Assembly: GCA_046598935.1 (NCBI GenBank)
Contig: JBKJHW010000080.1
Span: 1-23,681, forward strand
Source: SCUN01 sp046598935
GTDB taxonomy: Bacteria; Acidobacteriota; Vicinamibacteria; Vicinamibacterales; SCN-69-37
Direction: 5' to 3'
DNA: 23,681 nt
This document shows, one piece after another, positions 9,097 to 17,054 of the stretch. The position numbers and the translations under genes were made by a program. The first letter of the stretch is position 1, and every line of letters begins with the position of its first letter. Under the pieces are notes generated by a model. It searched no databases, was not told where the DNA came from, and was given only the letters and a program-made list of their open reading frames with translations.

Positions 9097-9159
9097 GGGT
9101 GCACGGGGGAGCGGGTGAACGGGTGAACGGGTGCGCAGGTGCCAGGTGCACGGGTGCGC
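9097..9159 (+). repeat. Octanucleotide tandem array, consensus GGGTGMRC, eight units
   Basis: Units in order: GGGTGCAC, GGGGGAGC, GGGTGAAC, GGGTGAAC, GGGTGCGC, AGGTGCC (7 nt), AGGTGCAC, GGGTGCGC. The array spans the 5' end of the P1 peptidase gene, between its putative promoter and the signal-peptide core. Since 8 is not a multiple of 3, any change in unit number shifts the frame relative to upstream start codons. Confidence 0.8.
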
Positions 9160-10244
9160 TGATCGCTGTCATGTTGATCATCGGGGCGGGGTTGCTGGCA
9201 CAACCCGCCGTCCGCCCGCGCGCCAGCGAGCTCGGGCTGTCGCCGGGCAATCTGCAGCCGGGCGCGCTCAATGCCATGACAGATGTAGAGGGCGTGCTCG
9301 TCGGGCACACGACGATTCGTCAGGGCGACAGCGTTCGAACGGGCGTGACGGCAATACTCCCCCACGGCGGCAATCTCTTTCAGGAGAAAGTGCCGGGCGC
9401 GGTGTTTGTCGGCAACGCGTTTGGAAAACTGGCGGGCTCGACGCAGGTCGACGAGCTCGGCACGATCGAAACGCCGATTGTTCTCACGAACACGCTCGCG
9501 GTTGGCACCGCGATGGACGCGGTCGTGCGCTGGACCGTCGCGCAGAACGGGAATACCAATGTGCGATCGGTGAACGCGCTCGTCGGCGAAACGAACGACG
9601 GCACGTTGAATGACATCCGGGGCTTCCCTGTCACGCGAGCGCACGTCACTGAGGCGATCAGCGGCGCGGCGACGGGCGCCGTCGAAGAAGGTTCGGTTGG
9701 CGCGGGCACGGGCACCATCGCGTTCGGATGGAAAGGCGGCATCGGCACGGCGTCGCGCAAGTCCGGCGCGTTTACGGTCGGCGTGCTCGTGCAGACGAAC
9801 TTCGGCGGCAAGCTCACGATGGGCGGCGTGCCGGTGTGGAAGGAACTCACGCCCGGGCGATTCCCGCCGACGGCCGACGGCTCCTGCATGATCGTCATCG
9901 CCACCGATGCGCCACTCGACGCGCGCGATCTGAAACGGCTTGGTGCCCGCGCGATCTTCGCGCTCGCGCGCACCGGCTCGACCTATTCCAACGGCAGCGG
10001 CGACTTCGCGATCGCGTTCTCGACGGTGCCGGGCAATCGCGTGAGAGGCGGGAACGCTCCGCAAACGCGCACCGTGATTCCGACCGACGGCGTGTCCGGC
10101 CTTTTCGAGGCTGCGCTCGACGCTACGGAAGAGGCAGTCTACAACTCGCTGCTCAAGGCCGCCGACAACGGCGGCAACGCGCGGGCGTTCCCGGCGCTGC
10201 CAATCGACCGGCTCAAAGAGATTTTGAAGAAGTACGGCCGGTAG
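9123..10244 (+). CDS. P1 (DmpA/BapA-type) self-processing aminopeptidase
   Basis: About 373 residues from GTG 9123. The family comprises N-terminal nucleophile aminopeptidases that cleave themselves before a Ser, giving two chains; members act on L-, D- or beta-amino-acid N-termini. The self-cleavage site is visible as DGSCMIVIATDAPL, with the nucleophile Ser254. Other family landmarks are TDVEGVLVGHTT near the N-terminus, the Asn in VLVQTNFGG and TGSTYSNGSGD. A hydrophobic segment (ALIAVMLIIGAGLLAQ) suggests a signal peptide. The start is uncertain: GTG 9099, GTG 9123 and ATG 9171 are all in frame and none has a good Shine-Dalgarno. I prefer 9123 because it keeps Arg before the hydrophobic core. 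The next gene starts 2 nt after its stop. Confidence 0.88.
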   Translation: MNGCAGARCTGALIAVMLIIGAGLLAQPAVRPRASELGLSPGNLQPGALNAMTDVEGVLVGHTTIRQGDSVRTGVTAILPHGGNLFQEKVPGAVFVGNAFGKLAGSTQVDELGTIETPIVLTNTLAVGTAMDAVVRWTVAQNGNTNVRSVNALVGETNDGTLNDIRGFPVTRAHVTEAISGAATGAVEEGSVGAGTGTIAFGWKGGIGTASRKSGAFTVGVLVQTNFGGKLTMGGVPVWKELTPGRFPPTADGSCMIVIATDAPLDARDLKRLGARAIFALARTGSTYSNGSGDFAIAFSTVPGNRVRGGNAPQTRTVIPTDGVSGLFEAALDATEEAVYNSLLKAADNGGNARAFPALPIDRLKEILKKYGR

Positions 10245-10246
10245 CG

Positions 10247-12196
10247 GTGCGGATCCTTCTCGTCAATCCGCCGCTCGCGGATCCTGCGGGCCCCTATCCG
10301 GGGATCTGCTACCTCGCCGGCTACCTCGACACCATCGGGCACCGCGCTGAGCTGGCTGACGCGAGCCTCGAGTTGCTGCTTCGCCTGATGACGCCCGAAG
10401 GCGTCCGTCTCGTGGCGATGGCCGCGCGTTCTGCCGATCCGAAGACGCACGATCACCTCATGCGCGCCTTCCTCGCGAACGAAGGCCAGTTTGCCGACAC
10501 CGTCGAAACCGCGATCGCGGTGCTCCAAGGCCGCGATCACGGCGCCGTCGCGCGCGCAGCGCGGCGCGGCTTCTTTCCGCCGGCACTCGACCCGGCGGCG
10601 GATTGGGCGCTGTCGTCGTACTTCAACCTTCGCAGTTACGAGACGGCACTCGGGGAGCTCACGCCGGCGCAGCGCGCGCGCATCGCGAAGTCGGAAGGCC
10701 CGATGCGGTTGGCCTTCGGGCGCCCCGAATCGACGGACGCTGTGCGATTCGAAGCGAGCAATGTCATCAGCGAAATCACCCGCGCGATCAGGCGCACGGT
10801 TGATCCGGACTTCCAGCTCGATGCGTACGCCGAGAAACTGAGCGACGATCCACCGTATTTCGCGCCGATTGCGGAACGGCTCCGTCAGACGAATTTCATC
10901 GATCAAATGATCGACACCATCGCGGCCGATCTGTCGCGCGCGCACGAACCCGACGTGCTCGGCCTGAGCGTGCCGTTCCCCGGCAATCTCTACGGCGCTC
11001 TGCGAATCGCCGCCGTATTCAAAACCCTCCGGCCACACACCCGCATCGTCATGGGCGGCGGCTGGGTGAACACGCAGCTGCGGTCGATGACTGATCCAGG
11101 CATCTTCGACTACGTCGACTACATCACGCTCGACGACGGAGAGCGGCCGTTGCAGTGCTTGTTGGAGCATTTCGAGGGTCGCAGATCCGCGGGAGCACTG
11201 AAGCGGACCTATCTGTGCGACAAAGGACGCGTGACGTTCGTTGATGGCGCGCCGGAACCCGATGTGCCGTTTGCCTCGTGCGGCACACCAACCTACCGGG
11301 GTCTGCCGCTCGAACAGTACCTCGTCGTCCGCCCGTCGCTGCAGTCGTTTCGCCGCGTTGGCGGGGTTCGATGGAACAAACTCACTCTCGCGCACGGCTG
11401 CTACTGGAAGAAGTGCGCGTTCTGCGACACGGCGCTCGATTACATCGGCCGTTACGATCCGGCGTCGGTCGAGGTCACGCTCGATCGGATCAAGTCGCTG
11501 CAGGATGAGACCGGCGAGAGCGGGTTTCACTTCGTCGATGAAGCGATGCCGCCGGCGATGATGGCCAAACTCGCGGAGCGCCTCGTCGCCGGGCGTTTCA
11601 ATATTTCCTGGTGGGGCAACGTCCGTTTTGATCGCGCGTTGCTCGGCATGGCGCCGCTTCTCGCCGCCTCGGGCTGCATCGGCATCACCGGCGGTCTCGA
11701 AGTGGCCTCCGACCGCGTGCTCGCGCTCATGGACAAGGGCGTGTCTCTCGAGCAGGCCGCGCGGGTGTGCCAGGAGTTCGCGGCCCAGGACATTTTCACG
11801 CACGCGTATCTGATCTTCGGCTTCCCCACCGAAACGGCGCAGGAAACCATCGACGCGCTGGAATTCGTGCGCCAGATGTTCGAAACAGGCGCGCTGAAAT
11901 CAGCCGTGTGGCACCAGTTCGGCCTGACAACCTTCAGCCCGATCGCGAGCAACCCCGCGAAGTACGGCATCCGCATCCCCGAGCAGCCGGCGCGGCCGTT
12001 CAGCAACTACCTCATCGAGTTCGACGAACCCGGCCGCATCGACCACGCCCAGTTCCGCGACGGCCTCAAGCAATCCGTGCAGCACTACCAGCTCGGGATC
12101 GGCATCGACGATCCGTTGCAGAACTGGTTCACGTTTCCAGTGCCTGCCGTCACGATCCCCAAAGACTTCGTGCGCAATCTCACCATGAAGACTTAA
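10247..12196 (+). CDS. B12-binding-domain/radical SAM protein of unknown function (COG1032-like)
   Basis: A 649-residue protein from GTG 10247. The upstream open frame overlaps the P1 gene and is not homologous, while MRILLVNPPLADPAGPYPG is the classic start of cobalamin-binding radical SAM proteins. The middle has a Rossmann-like segment (DVLGLSVPFPGNLYGALRIA, then RIVMGGG), but I see no DxHxxG cobalamin motif. The iron-sulfur cluster motif is CX4CX2C (Cys385, Cys390, Cys393 in HGCYWKKCAFCD). Features of the TIM-barrel core follow: GGLEVASDRVL and YLIFGFPTETAQET. It starts 2 nt after the P1 peptidase stop, so the pair is likely an operon. The reaction is unknown; candidates are methylation, epimerisation or ring chemistry. 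Confidence 0.85.
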   Translation: MRILLVNPPLADPAGPYPGICYLAGYLDTIGHRAELADASLELLLRLMTPEGVRLVAMAARSADPKTHDHLMRAFLANEGQFADTVETAIAVLQGRDHGAVARAARRGFFPPALDPAADWALSSYFNLRSYETALGELTPAQRARIAKSEGPMRLAFGRPESTDAVRFEASNVISEITRAIRRTVDPDFQLDAYAEKLSDDPPYFAPIAERLRQTNFIDQMIDTIAADLSRAHEPDVLGLSVPFPGNLYGALRIAAVFKTLRPHTRIVMGGGWVNTQLRSMTDPGIFDYVDYITLDDGERPLQCLLEHFEGRRSAGALKRTYLCDKGRVTFVDGAPEPDVPFASCGTPTYRGLPLEQYLVVRPSLQSFRRVGGVRWNKLTLAHGCYWKKCAFCDTALDYIGRYDPASVEVTLDRIKSLQDETGESGFHFVDEAMPPAMMAKLAERLVAGRFNISWWGNVRFDRALLGMAPLLAASGCIGITGGLEVASDRVLALMDKGVSLEQAARVCQEFAAQDIFTHAYLIFGFPTETAQETIDALEFVRQMFETGALKSAVWHQFGLTTFSPIASNPAKYGIRIPEQPARPFSNYLIEFDEPGRIDHAQFRDGLKQSVQHYQLGIGIDDPLQNWFTFPVPAVTIPKDFVRNLTMKT

Positions 12197-12200
12197 TGTG

Positions 12201-12217
12201 TAGACTCTGCGCGGAGG
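12201..12217 (+). promoter_or_regulatory. Candidate -10 box and Shine-Dalgarno of the asparaginase gene
   Basis: TAGACT (12201-12206) begins 4 nt after the radical SAM stop codon, and GGAGG (12213-12217) sits 7 nt before the GTG at 12225. The Shine-Dalgarno decides the start codon. The box-to-start distance is 18 nt, longer than at the leaderless-type promoters, as expected if a leader carries the ribosome site. Confidence 0.55.
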
Positions 12218-12224
12218 CCTGTTT

Positions 12225-13343
12225 GTGCCTGAGGTAAACCGTCGGGATTTCATTGCGACCACAGCCGCGGCAGGGGTCGTCGCCGCGGCCAAGCCGTTCG
12301 CGTCCGGACCGGAGGTCATCGTGCAAGGCAGCAGCCGGCCAGTTGTCCTGGCATCGGACAACGGCCACAAGTTCAGGAACGGCGGCACGAAGACCTGCGT
12401 CGAACTTGCCTTCGAGAAGATCACGAGAGGCGACGACGTGCTGGATGCCGTCATCGCCGGCGTGAACATCGTCGAGCTCGACCCACTCGATGACAGCGTC
12501 GGATTCGGCGGTTTGCCGAATGCCGACGGAAATGTTCAGTTGGACGCGTGCTGCATGCATGGCCCGCGGAAGAAGGCCGGCGGTGTCGGCGCAAGCGAGA
12601 ACGTCAAGACGCCCTCTCTTATCGCCCGCGCGGTGCTGGAACACACCGACAACCACCTGATCGTCGGCAAAGACGTTACGACGTTCGCCAGGAATCTCGG
12701 CTTCGAGATCGTCAGCGATCTCAACACGCCGAACTCGCGCGCAAAATGGCTCGAGTGGAAAAAGCGCACGGATCCATTGCACTACATCAAAGACCCCGAT
12801 GCGAAAGCGGCCGCGTTCAACCAGGTCATGATCGACATGGTGCAGGAGGGCCTCGTCAACGCAAACCATCTCTCCGGCACCATCAATTGCAATGCCGTCA
12901 ATGCGAAGGGCGATATCTGCGGTGTCACGACCACGAGCGGACTGGCGTGGAAGATTCCGGGCCGCCTGGGCGACTCGCCAGTGCTCGGCGCGGGGTTGTA
13001 CCTTGACAACGACGTCGGCGCCGCTGGCTCAACCGGACGCGGCGAGGCGAATCTCTACAGCCTCAGTTCGTATCTCATCGTCGAAGAAATGCGCCGCGGC
13101 GCGAAACCGAAGGACGCGGGCATGACGGCACTGAAGCGTATTCAAGCCGCGACGATCGAGAAGCGCCTGCTCAACAGCCGCGGCCTGCCGAACTTCAACA
13201 TCAACTTTTACATCCTGAACAAAAAGGGCGACTACGCCGGCGTGACGATGTACAACCCTGGCGGCCGTCTCACCTTCGCGGTTTGCGACGAAAAAGGCGG
13301 ACGCCAGGAAAGGCTCGAAACGCTTCTCGAAGGCAATCCCTGA
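12225..13343 (+). CDS. Tat-exported N4-(beta-N-acetylglucosaminyl)-L-asparaginase family hydrolase
   Basis: A 372-residue Ntn hydrolase of the glycosylasparaginase/isoaspartyl peptidase family, which removes asparagine-linked GlcNAc or hydrolyses asparagine derivatives. It begins with a twin-arginine signal (NRRDFIATTAAAGVVAAA), so the folded enzyme is probably exported. The self-processing site is LSGTINC with nucleophile Thr219. The downstream family signature is WKIPGRLGDSPVLGAGLY, followed by GAAGSTGRGE. The residue before Thr219 is Gly, where human glycosylasparaginase has Asp (HDT), as in many bacterial members. The GTG start is set by GGAGG 7 nt upstream. Its neighbours are other peptide- or amino-acid-degrading enzymes. 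Glycan-linked versus free asparagine as substrate cannot be resolved. Confidence 0.9.
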   Translation: MPEVNRRDFIATTAAAGVVAAAKPFASGPEVIVQGSSRPVVLASDNGHKFRNGGTKTCVELAFEKITRGDDVLDAVIAGVNIVELDPLDDSVGFGGLPNADGNVQLDACCMHGPRKKAGGVGASENVKTPSLIARAVLEHTDNHLIVGKDVTTFARNLGFEIVSDLNTPNSRAKWLEWKKRTDPLHYIKDPDAKAAAFNQVMIDMVQEGLVNANHLSGTINCNAVNAKGDICGVTTTSGLAWKIPGRLGDSPVLGAGLYLDNDVGAAGSTGRGEANLYSLSSYLIVEEMRRGAKPKDAGMTALKRIQAATIEKRLLNSRGLPNFNINFYILNKKGDYAGVTMYNPGGRLTFAVCDEKGGRQERLETLLEGNP

Positions 13344-13366
13344 AGAGATCCGCCAAGCCGTTGATC

Positions 13367-13375
13367 TGATAGCAT
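13367..13375 (+). promoter_or_regulatory. Candidate extended -10 of the PLP dehydratase gene
   Basis: TGATAGCAT reads as TGn + TAGCAT, ending 9 nt before the GTG at 13385. There is no Shine-Dalgarno in between. The spacing favours GTG 13385 over the in-frame TTG at 13376. Confidence 0.45.
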
Positions 13376-13384
13376 TTGTGGTTC

Positions 13385-14374
13385 GTGACCACCCGTAACA
13401 TCTCCCTGGCAACGATCGAAGCGGCTCGCGAGCGCGTGTATCGCGTGGCCCGCCGCACGCCGATGGTCAGGCTCGATCCGGTCAGCCGCGAATGGCCGGA
13501 GATTTATCTCAAGCTCGAAGTGTTCCAGCCCATCGGCTCGTTCAAGATCCGCGGCGCCGCGAATGCGGTCGGCAAGCTCACGGCCGATCAAATGAAAGAC
13601 GGCGTATGGACCGTCAGCGCCGGGAACGCTGCGCAAGGCGTGGCTCTCGCCGCGCGAGAAGCCGGCGTGAAAGCGTCAGTACTCGTCATGGATACGGCGC
13701 CGGCCGCCAAGGTCAGCGCCGTTCGCCGCCTCGGCGCGACGATCGTGCAGGCGCCGTACGACGTGTGCTGGCAAGCCGTCGAGTCCCACTCGAGTGATCG
13801 CGTCACCGGCCGCATGGTGCATCCGTTCGACGATGACGACTTCATCAGCGGGAATGGGACGGCGGGCCTGGAAATTCTCGAGGATCTTCCGGATGTCGAC
13901 GCAGTGATCGCGGCCGTCGGCGGCGGCGGCTTGCTCGCCGGCCTCGGCTGCGTGATCAAAGCCAGGAAACCGTCGACGCGGGTGATCGCGGCCGAGCCGG
14001 AAACGGCCGCGCCGCTCGCCGCGTCGTTCGCGTCTGGATCCGCCCAGCGCTTCCCCGCATGGAAGTCCTCGTTCGTCGACGGCGCCGGCGGCAAGTCCGT
14101 GCTCGCGTCGATGTGGCCGCTCATGCAGGAGTTCGTCGACGAGTCGATCGTCGTGTCGCTCGACGACACGGCCGCTGCGATGAGGATGGCGGCCGAGCGC
14201 TGCCACGTGATCGCCGAAGGCGCAGGCGCGTGCGCGGTGGCGGCGGCGTTGTCGGAAACGGTTCGCGATCGCGGCTACAAGAAGGTGGTGGCCGTCGTAT
14301 CCGGCGGCAACATCGACCTCTCGCGGTTCGCCGAAATTATCGGCGCCTCGCAGGAAAAAGCCCGGAGTCTGTAG
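13385..14374 (+). CDS. PLP-dependent threonine/serine dehydratase-like enzyme
   Basis: A 329-residue fold-type II PLP enzyme. Lys54 in GSFKIRGA forms the Schiff base; SAGNAAQG binds the substrate carboxylate, GGGGLLAG binds the cofactor phosphate, and SGGNID near the C-terminus completes the site. The length and absence of a C-terminal ACT domain match catabolic threonine dehydratases and serine racemases rather than biosynthetic IlvA. The likely reaction is deamination of threonine or serine to 2-oxobutyrate or pyruvate; serine/threonine racemase or threo-3-hydroxyaspartate dehydratase activity is possible. glgP follows 7 nt later, so they may share a transcript despite unrelated functions. 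Confidence 0.88.
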   Translation: MTTRNISLATIEAARERVYRVARRTPMVRLDPVSREWPEIYLKLEVFQPIGSFKIRGAANAVGKLTADQMKDGVWTVSAGNAAQGVALAAREAGVKASVLVMDTAPAAKVSAVRRLGATIVQAPYDVCWQAVESHSSDRVTGRMVHPFDDDDFISGNGTAGLEILEDLPDVDAVIAAVGGGGLLAGLGCVIKARKPSTRVIAAEPETAAPLAASFASGSAQRFPAWKSSFVDGAGGKSVLASMWPLMQEFVDESIVVSLDDTAAAMRMAAERCHVIAEGAGACAVAAALSETVRDRGYKKVVAVVSGGNIDLSRFAEIIGASQEKARSL

Positions 14375-14381
14375 CGAAGCA

Positions 14382-16514
14382 ATGACACTTGCAGACGTTC
14401 CGCCGCTCCCCGAGCGGCTCTCCCGTATCTTCGAGCTGGCGTGCGATTTGTGGTGGACGTGGCACCCGGCCCGCGAGGTCTTTCGTTCGCTCGACTACCG
14501 CCTGTGGCGCCGCACCGCGCACAACCCGGTCCGCATGCTGCGCGAGCTTCCGCTCGAGCAGCTTGAACGCGCCGCCAACGATCCGAAGTTTCTCGCGCGC
14601 TACGACGCGGCGATTTCGGCGATGGACGCCGCGCGCTCGCACAAGGGCACCTGGTGGGAGCGCACGGTCGGCACGGATCCGTCGCGCGCGGTCGCGTATT
14701 TCTCGGCAGAATTCGCGCTGCATCAGACGCTGCCGATCTACGCGGGCGGTCTCGGCGTGCTTGCCGGCGATCACTGCAAGGAAGCGAGCGATCTCGGCGT
14801 GCCGCTCATCGGCGTCGGTTTCATGTATCCGCAGGGATATTTCCGCCAGCGGATTTCGGCGGAAGGCTGGCAGCAGGAGGTCTACGAGAAGATCCACTGG
14901 GAAAATGCGCCGGTCACGCGCGCCGAAACGCTCGACGGCCAGCCTTGCATCGTGATGGTGCCGCTCGGTTCGCGCAACGTCCTCGTCCAGGTGTGGCAGG
15001 TCCGGCTCGGCCGCGTGCGGCTCTTCCTGCTCGACACCGACCTTCCCGAGAACCAGGCGTGGGATCGTGAGTTGTCGGCGCGGCTGTACGGCGGCGGCCA
15101 CGACACGCGCCTGCAGCAGGAAATCGTGCTCGGCCTCGGCGGCGTGCTTGCGCTCCGCGCGCTCGGCGTGACGCCGGCGGTCTGGCACCTCAACGAAGGC
15201 CACGCCGCGTTCGTCGTCCTCCAGCGTATTCGCGATCTGCTGTCGACAGGCCATCGCTGGGAAGCGGCGCTTGACGAAGTACGGCGGACGACCGTCTTCA
15301 CGACGCATACGCCTGTGCCCGCGGGCCACGATGCGTTCGCCTTCAATCAGGTCGAACAGCATTTGTCCGGCTGCTGGGGATCGCTTGGCGATCATCGCGA
15401 CGAATTCCTCGCGCTCGGCAACTACGACAACGGCAGCGGCAACGGCGCGCAGTTCAACATGACGGCGCTCGCGATGCGCTCGGCCGGCGCCATCAACGGC
15501 GTCAGCAAGCTTCACGGCGAAGTGACGCGCGACATGTTCGCGCCGCTCTGGCCCGGCGTGGCGACGGAAGACCGTCCGGTCCGCGCGATCACCAACGGCG
15601 TGCACGCGCCGACGTGGGTCTCGAGCGAGCTGACGGCCCTCTTCGACAAATACCTCGGCGAAGCCTGGCGGGATCGCACGGATGACCCCGAGCTCTGGAA
15701 CGGGATCGATGAAATCCCGGACGCCGAACTGTGGGCCGTGCGCTGCGACCTTCGCAATCACCTTTTCCACTTCGTCCGCGAGCGCATCCGCGACCGGTGG
15801 ATCGACGAAGGCGCCAGCGCGTCGCGCGTGATGGGCGGCGGCGTGATGCTCGATCCTCACGCGCTCACGATCGGGTTCGCGCGCCGGTTCACCGGCTACA
15901 AGCGCCCCGACCTGGTCTTCCGTGACGTCGAGCGGCTCGCCAGGCTGGTCAACGACAGCCGGCGCCCGCTGCAGATCGTGTTTGCGGGCAAGGCGCATCC
16001 GGCGGACGAAGCCGGCAAGCATCACCTGCAGAACGTCTTCCGGCAGGCGCTCGATCCGCGCTTCTGCGGTCGCGTCGCGTTCATCGATGACTATGATCTG
16101 CACGTCGCGCACTTTCTCATTCAAGGCTGCGACGTCTGGCTCAATAACCCGCGCAGGCCGCTCGAAGCCAGCGGCACGAGCGGCATGAAAGCGGCGATGA
16201 ACGGCACGCCGCATCTGTCGATCGGCGACGGCTGGTGGGCCGAGGGCTTTGACGGCACCAACGGCTGGCTCATCGAAGGCAAAACGGAATCGACCGACCA
16301 GAACGACGTGGACGCCGCCGACGCCGACGCCCTGTACCGCCTCCTCGAAAACGACGTGGTGCCCGCGTTCTACGAACGCGACGCCAACGGCATCCCGACG
16401 CGATGGCTGCAAATCGTTCGCCGGGCGCTGATTACGACGACACCGAACTTCTCGACGCGCAGAATGCTCAAGGAATACGTCGAGCACGCGTATTCGAAGG
16501 CCGTGCAAGAATAG
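14382..16514 (+). CDS. glgP: Alpha-glucan phosphorylase (short GT35 type)
   Basis: A 710-residue glycogen/maltodextrin phosphorylase that releases glucose-1-phosphate from alpha-1,4-glucans. The N-terminal segment (ELACDLWWTWHPAREVF) and the total length identify the short bacterial/archaeal GlgP subfamily rather than the roughly 800-residue MalP/GlgP type. The PLP-binding region is LEASGTSGMKAAMNG, with Lys603 carrying the cofactor. Other family motifs are YFSAEFALHQTLPIYAGGLG, HLNEGHAAF, TTHTPVPAGHD and RRFTGYKRPDL. It starts 7 nt after the dehydratase and is followed 7 nt later by a small zinc-ribbon gene, suggesting an operon. A 747-codon antisense open frame over it is a G+C artefact. 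Confidence 0.95.
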   Translation: MTLADVPPLPERLSRIFELACDLWWTWHPAREVFRSLDYRLWRRTAHNPVRMLRELPLEQLERAANDPKFLARYDAAISAMDAARSHKGTWWERTVGTDPSRAVAYFSAEFALHQTLPIYAGGLGVLAGDHCKEASDLGVPLIGVGFMYPQGYFRQRISAEGWQQEVYEKIHWENAPVTRAETLDGQPCIVMVPLGSRNVLVQVWQVRLGRVRLFLLDTDLPENQAWDRELSARLYGGGHDTRLQQEIVLGLGGVLALRALGVTPAVWHLNEGHAAFVVLQRIRDLLSTGHRWEAALDEVRRTTVFTTHTPVPAGHDAFAFNQVEQHLSGCWGSLGDHRDEFLALGNYDNGSGNGAQFNMTALAMRSAGAINGVSKLHGEVTRDMFAPLWPGVATEDRPVRAITNGVHAPTWVSSELTALFDKYLGEAWRDRTDDPELWNGIDEIPDAELWAVRCDLRNHLFHFVRERIRDRWIDEGASASRVMGGGVMLDPHALTIGFARRFTGYKRPDLVFRDVERLARLVNDSRRPLQIVFAGKAHPADEAGKHHLQNVFRQALDPRFCGRVAFIDDYDLHVAHFLIQGCDVWLNNPRRPLEASGTSGMKAAMNGTPHLSIGDGWWAEGFDGTNGWLIEGKTESTDQNDVDAADADALYRLLENDVVPAFYERDANGIPTRWLQIVRRALITTTPNFSTRRMLKEYVEHAYSKAVQE

Positions 16515-16521
16515 CAAGACG

Positions 16522-16980
16522 ATGTCGCGAAAAGCTGCCGAGGTGATCAAGTGCCCGCTCTGCGGGAACAAGGACGTCACCGAACCGCGCGGCGACGAGC
16601 GCTACTGCCGCGATTGCTGGGACCGCAAAATCGCCGTCGAAGACGTCGTTGCGCGCGAGTTCACGCTGAAGCGCTACATCCGCGCGACCAGCGGCGAGAA
16701 ATACCTGGTCTTCCATTCCACGCAGAAGCGCCCGATCGGTCATCTTTTGGTAATAGATGACGGGATGGATTTGTTCCTGACGCTGGTCGTATTTCCGTCA
16801 TTCGCCTGGGACGACCAAGCGTACCACCTCGACAAAGATCCCGAGCACCGCTCGTTCGCGGAGATTCTCGTGGACGTTGTCGCTGCCGACGTCATCGAGC
16901 CGTGGGGCGGCGGGAAATGGCATCTCGAGTTGTTCCGGTCGACCAGTCCGGATCCAGAGGACTGGAACGGGGAGATGTAA
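16522..16980 (+). CDS. Small zinc-ribbon protein of unknown function
   Basis: A 152-residue protein I do not recognise. The N-terminus carries a four-cysteine zinc ribbon, CPLC...CRDC (Cys11, Cys14, Cys29, Cys32). The middle is hydrophobic and beta-rich (HLLVIDDGMDLFLTLVVFPSFAW) but too polar for a clear membrane helix. The C-terminus is acidic. It lies 7 nt after glgP and reads like a co-transcribed partner, but nothing shows a role in glycogen metabolism. The Cys pairs suggest metal binding and possibly nucleic-acid or protein contact. Codon use looks like that of its neighbours, so it is probably a real gene. Confidence 0.75.
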   Translation: MSRKAAEVIKCPLCGNKDVTEPRGDERYCRDCWDRKIAVEDVVAREFTLKRYIRATSGEKYLVFHSTQKRPIGHLLVIDDGMDLFLTLVVFPSFAWDDQAYHLDKDPEHRSFAEILVDVVAADVIEPWGGGKWHLELFRSTSPDPEDWNGEM

Positions 16981-16992
16981 CAGATCTATAGC

Positions 16993-17016
16993 GTTGTCAC
17001 AACCGGACGACGTCCG
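16993..17016. other. Two adjacent short palindromes upstream of the M24 peptidase
   Basis: GTTGTCACAAC (16993-17003) and CGGACGACGTCCG (17004-17016) abut in the 74 nt gap between the zinc-ribbon gene and the M24 gene. Each is a perfect inverted repeat of 5+5 bp around a 1 or 3 nt centre. They could be operator sites or weak stem-loops ending the glgP transcript; there is no T-tract after them. Confidence 0.45.
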
Positions 17017-17039
17017 CCCGCGTCATACCCAACAAGCCC

Positions 17040-17045
17040 TATACT
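17040..17045 (+). promoter_or_regulatory. Candidate -10 box of the M24 peptidase-htrA operon
   Basis: TATACT ends 9 nt before the ATG at 17055 with no Shine-Dalgarno between them. It is the best -10 match of the set and supports leaderless initiation. Confidence 0.5.
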
Positions 17046-17054
17046 TTCCTGCCA

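Noticed and set aside
9009..9122. P1 peptidase starting at 9009
   Set aside because: That extension overlaps the S9 peptidase start and runs through the octamer array with no family similarity. Starts at 9099, 9123 or 9171 are more plausible.
9728..10246. Radical SAM protein starting at 9728
   Set aside because: The extra 173 residues are the out-of-frame shadow of the P1 gene; the family start is at GTG 10247.
10139..11803. 554-codon minus-strand frame across the P1 and radical SAM genes
   Set aside because: It is antisense to two genes with clear family motifs and shows no motif or start signal of its own.
14337..16580. 747-codon open frame antisense to glgP
   Set aside because: It mirrors a gene with full phosphorylase motifs; its Arg/Ala/His-rich product has no recognisable domain. 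Long antisense frames are expected in G+C-rich DNA.
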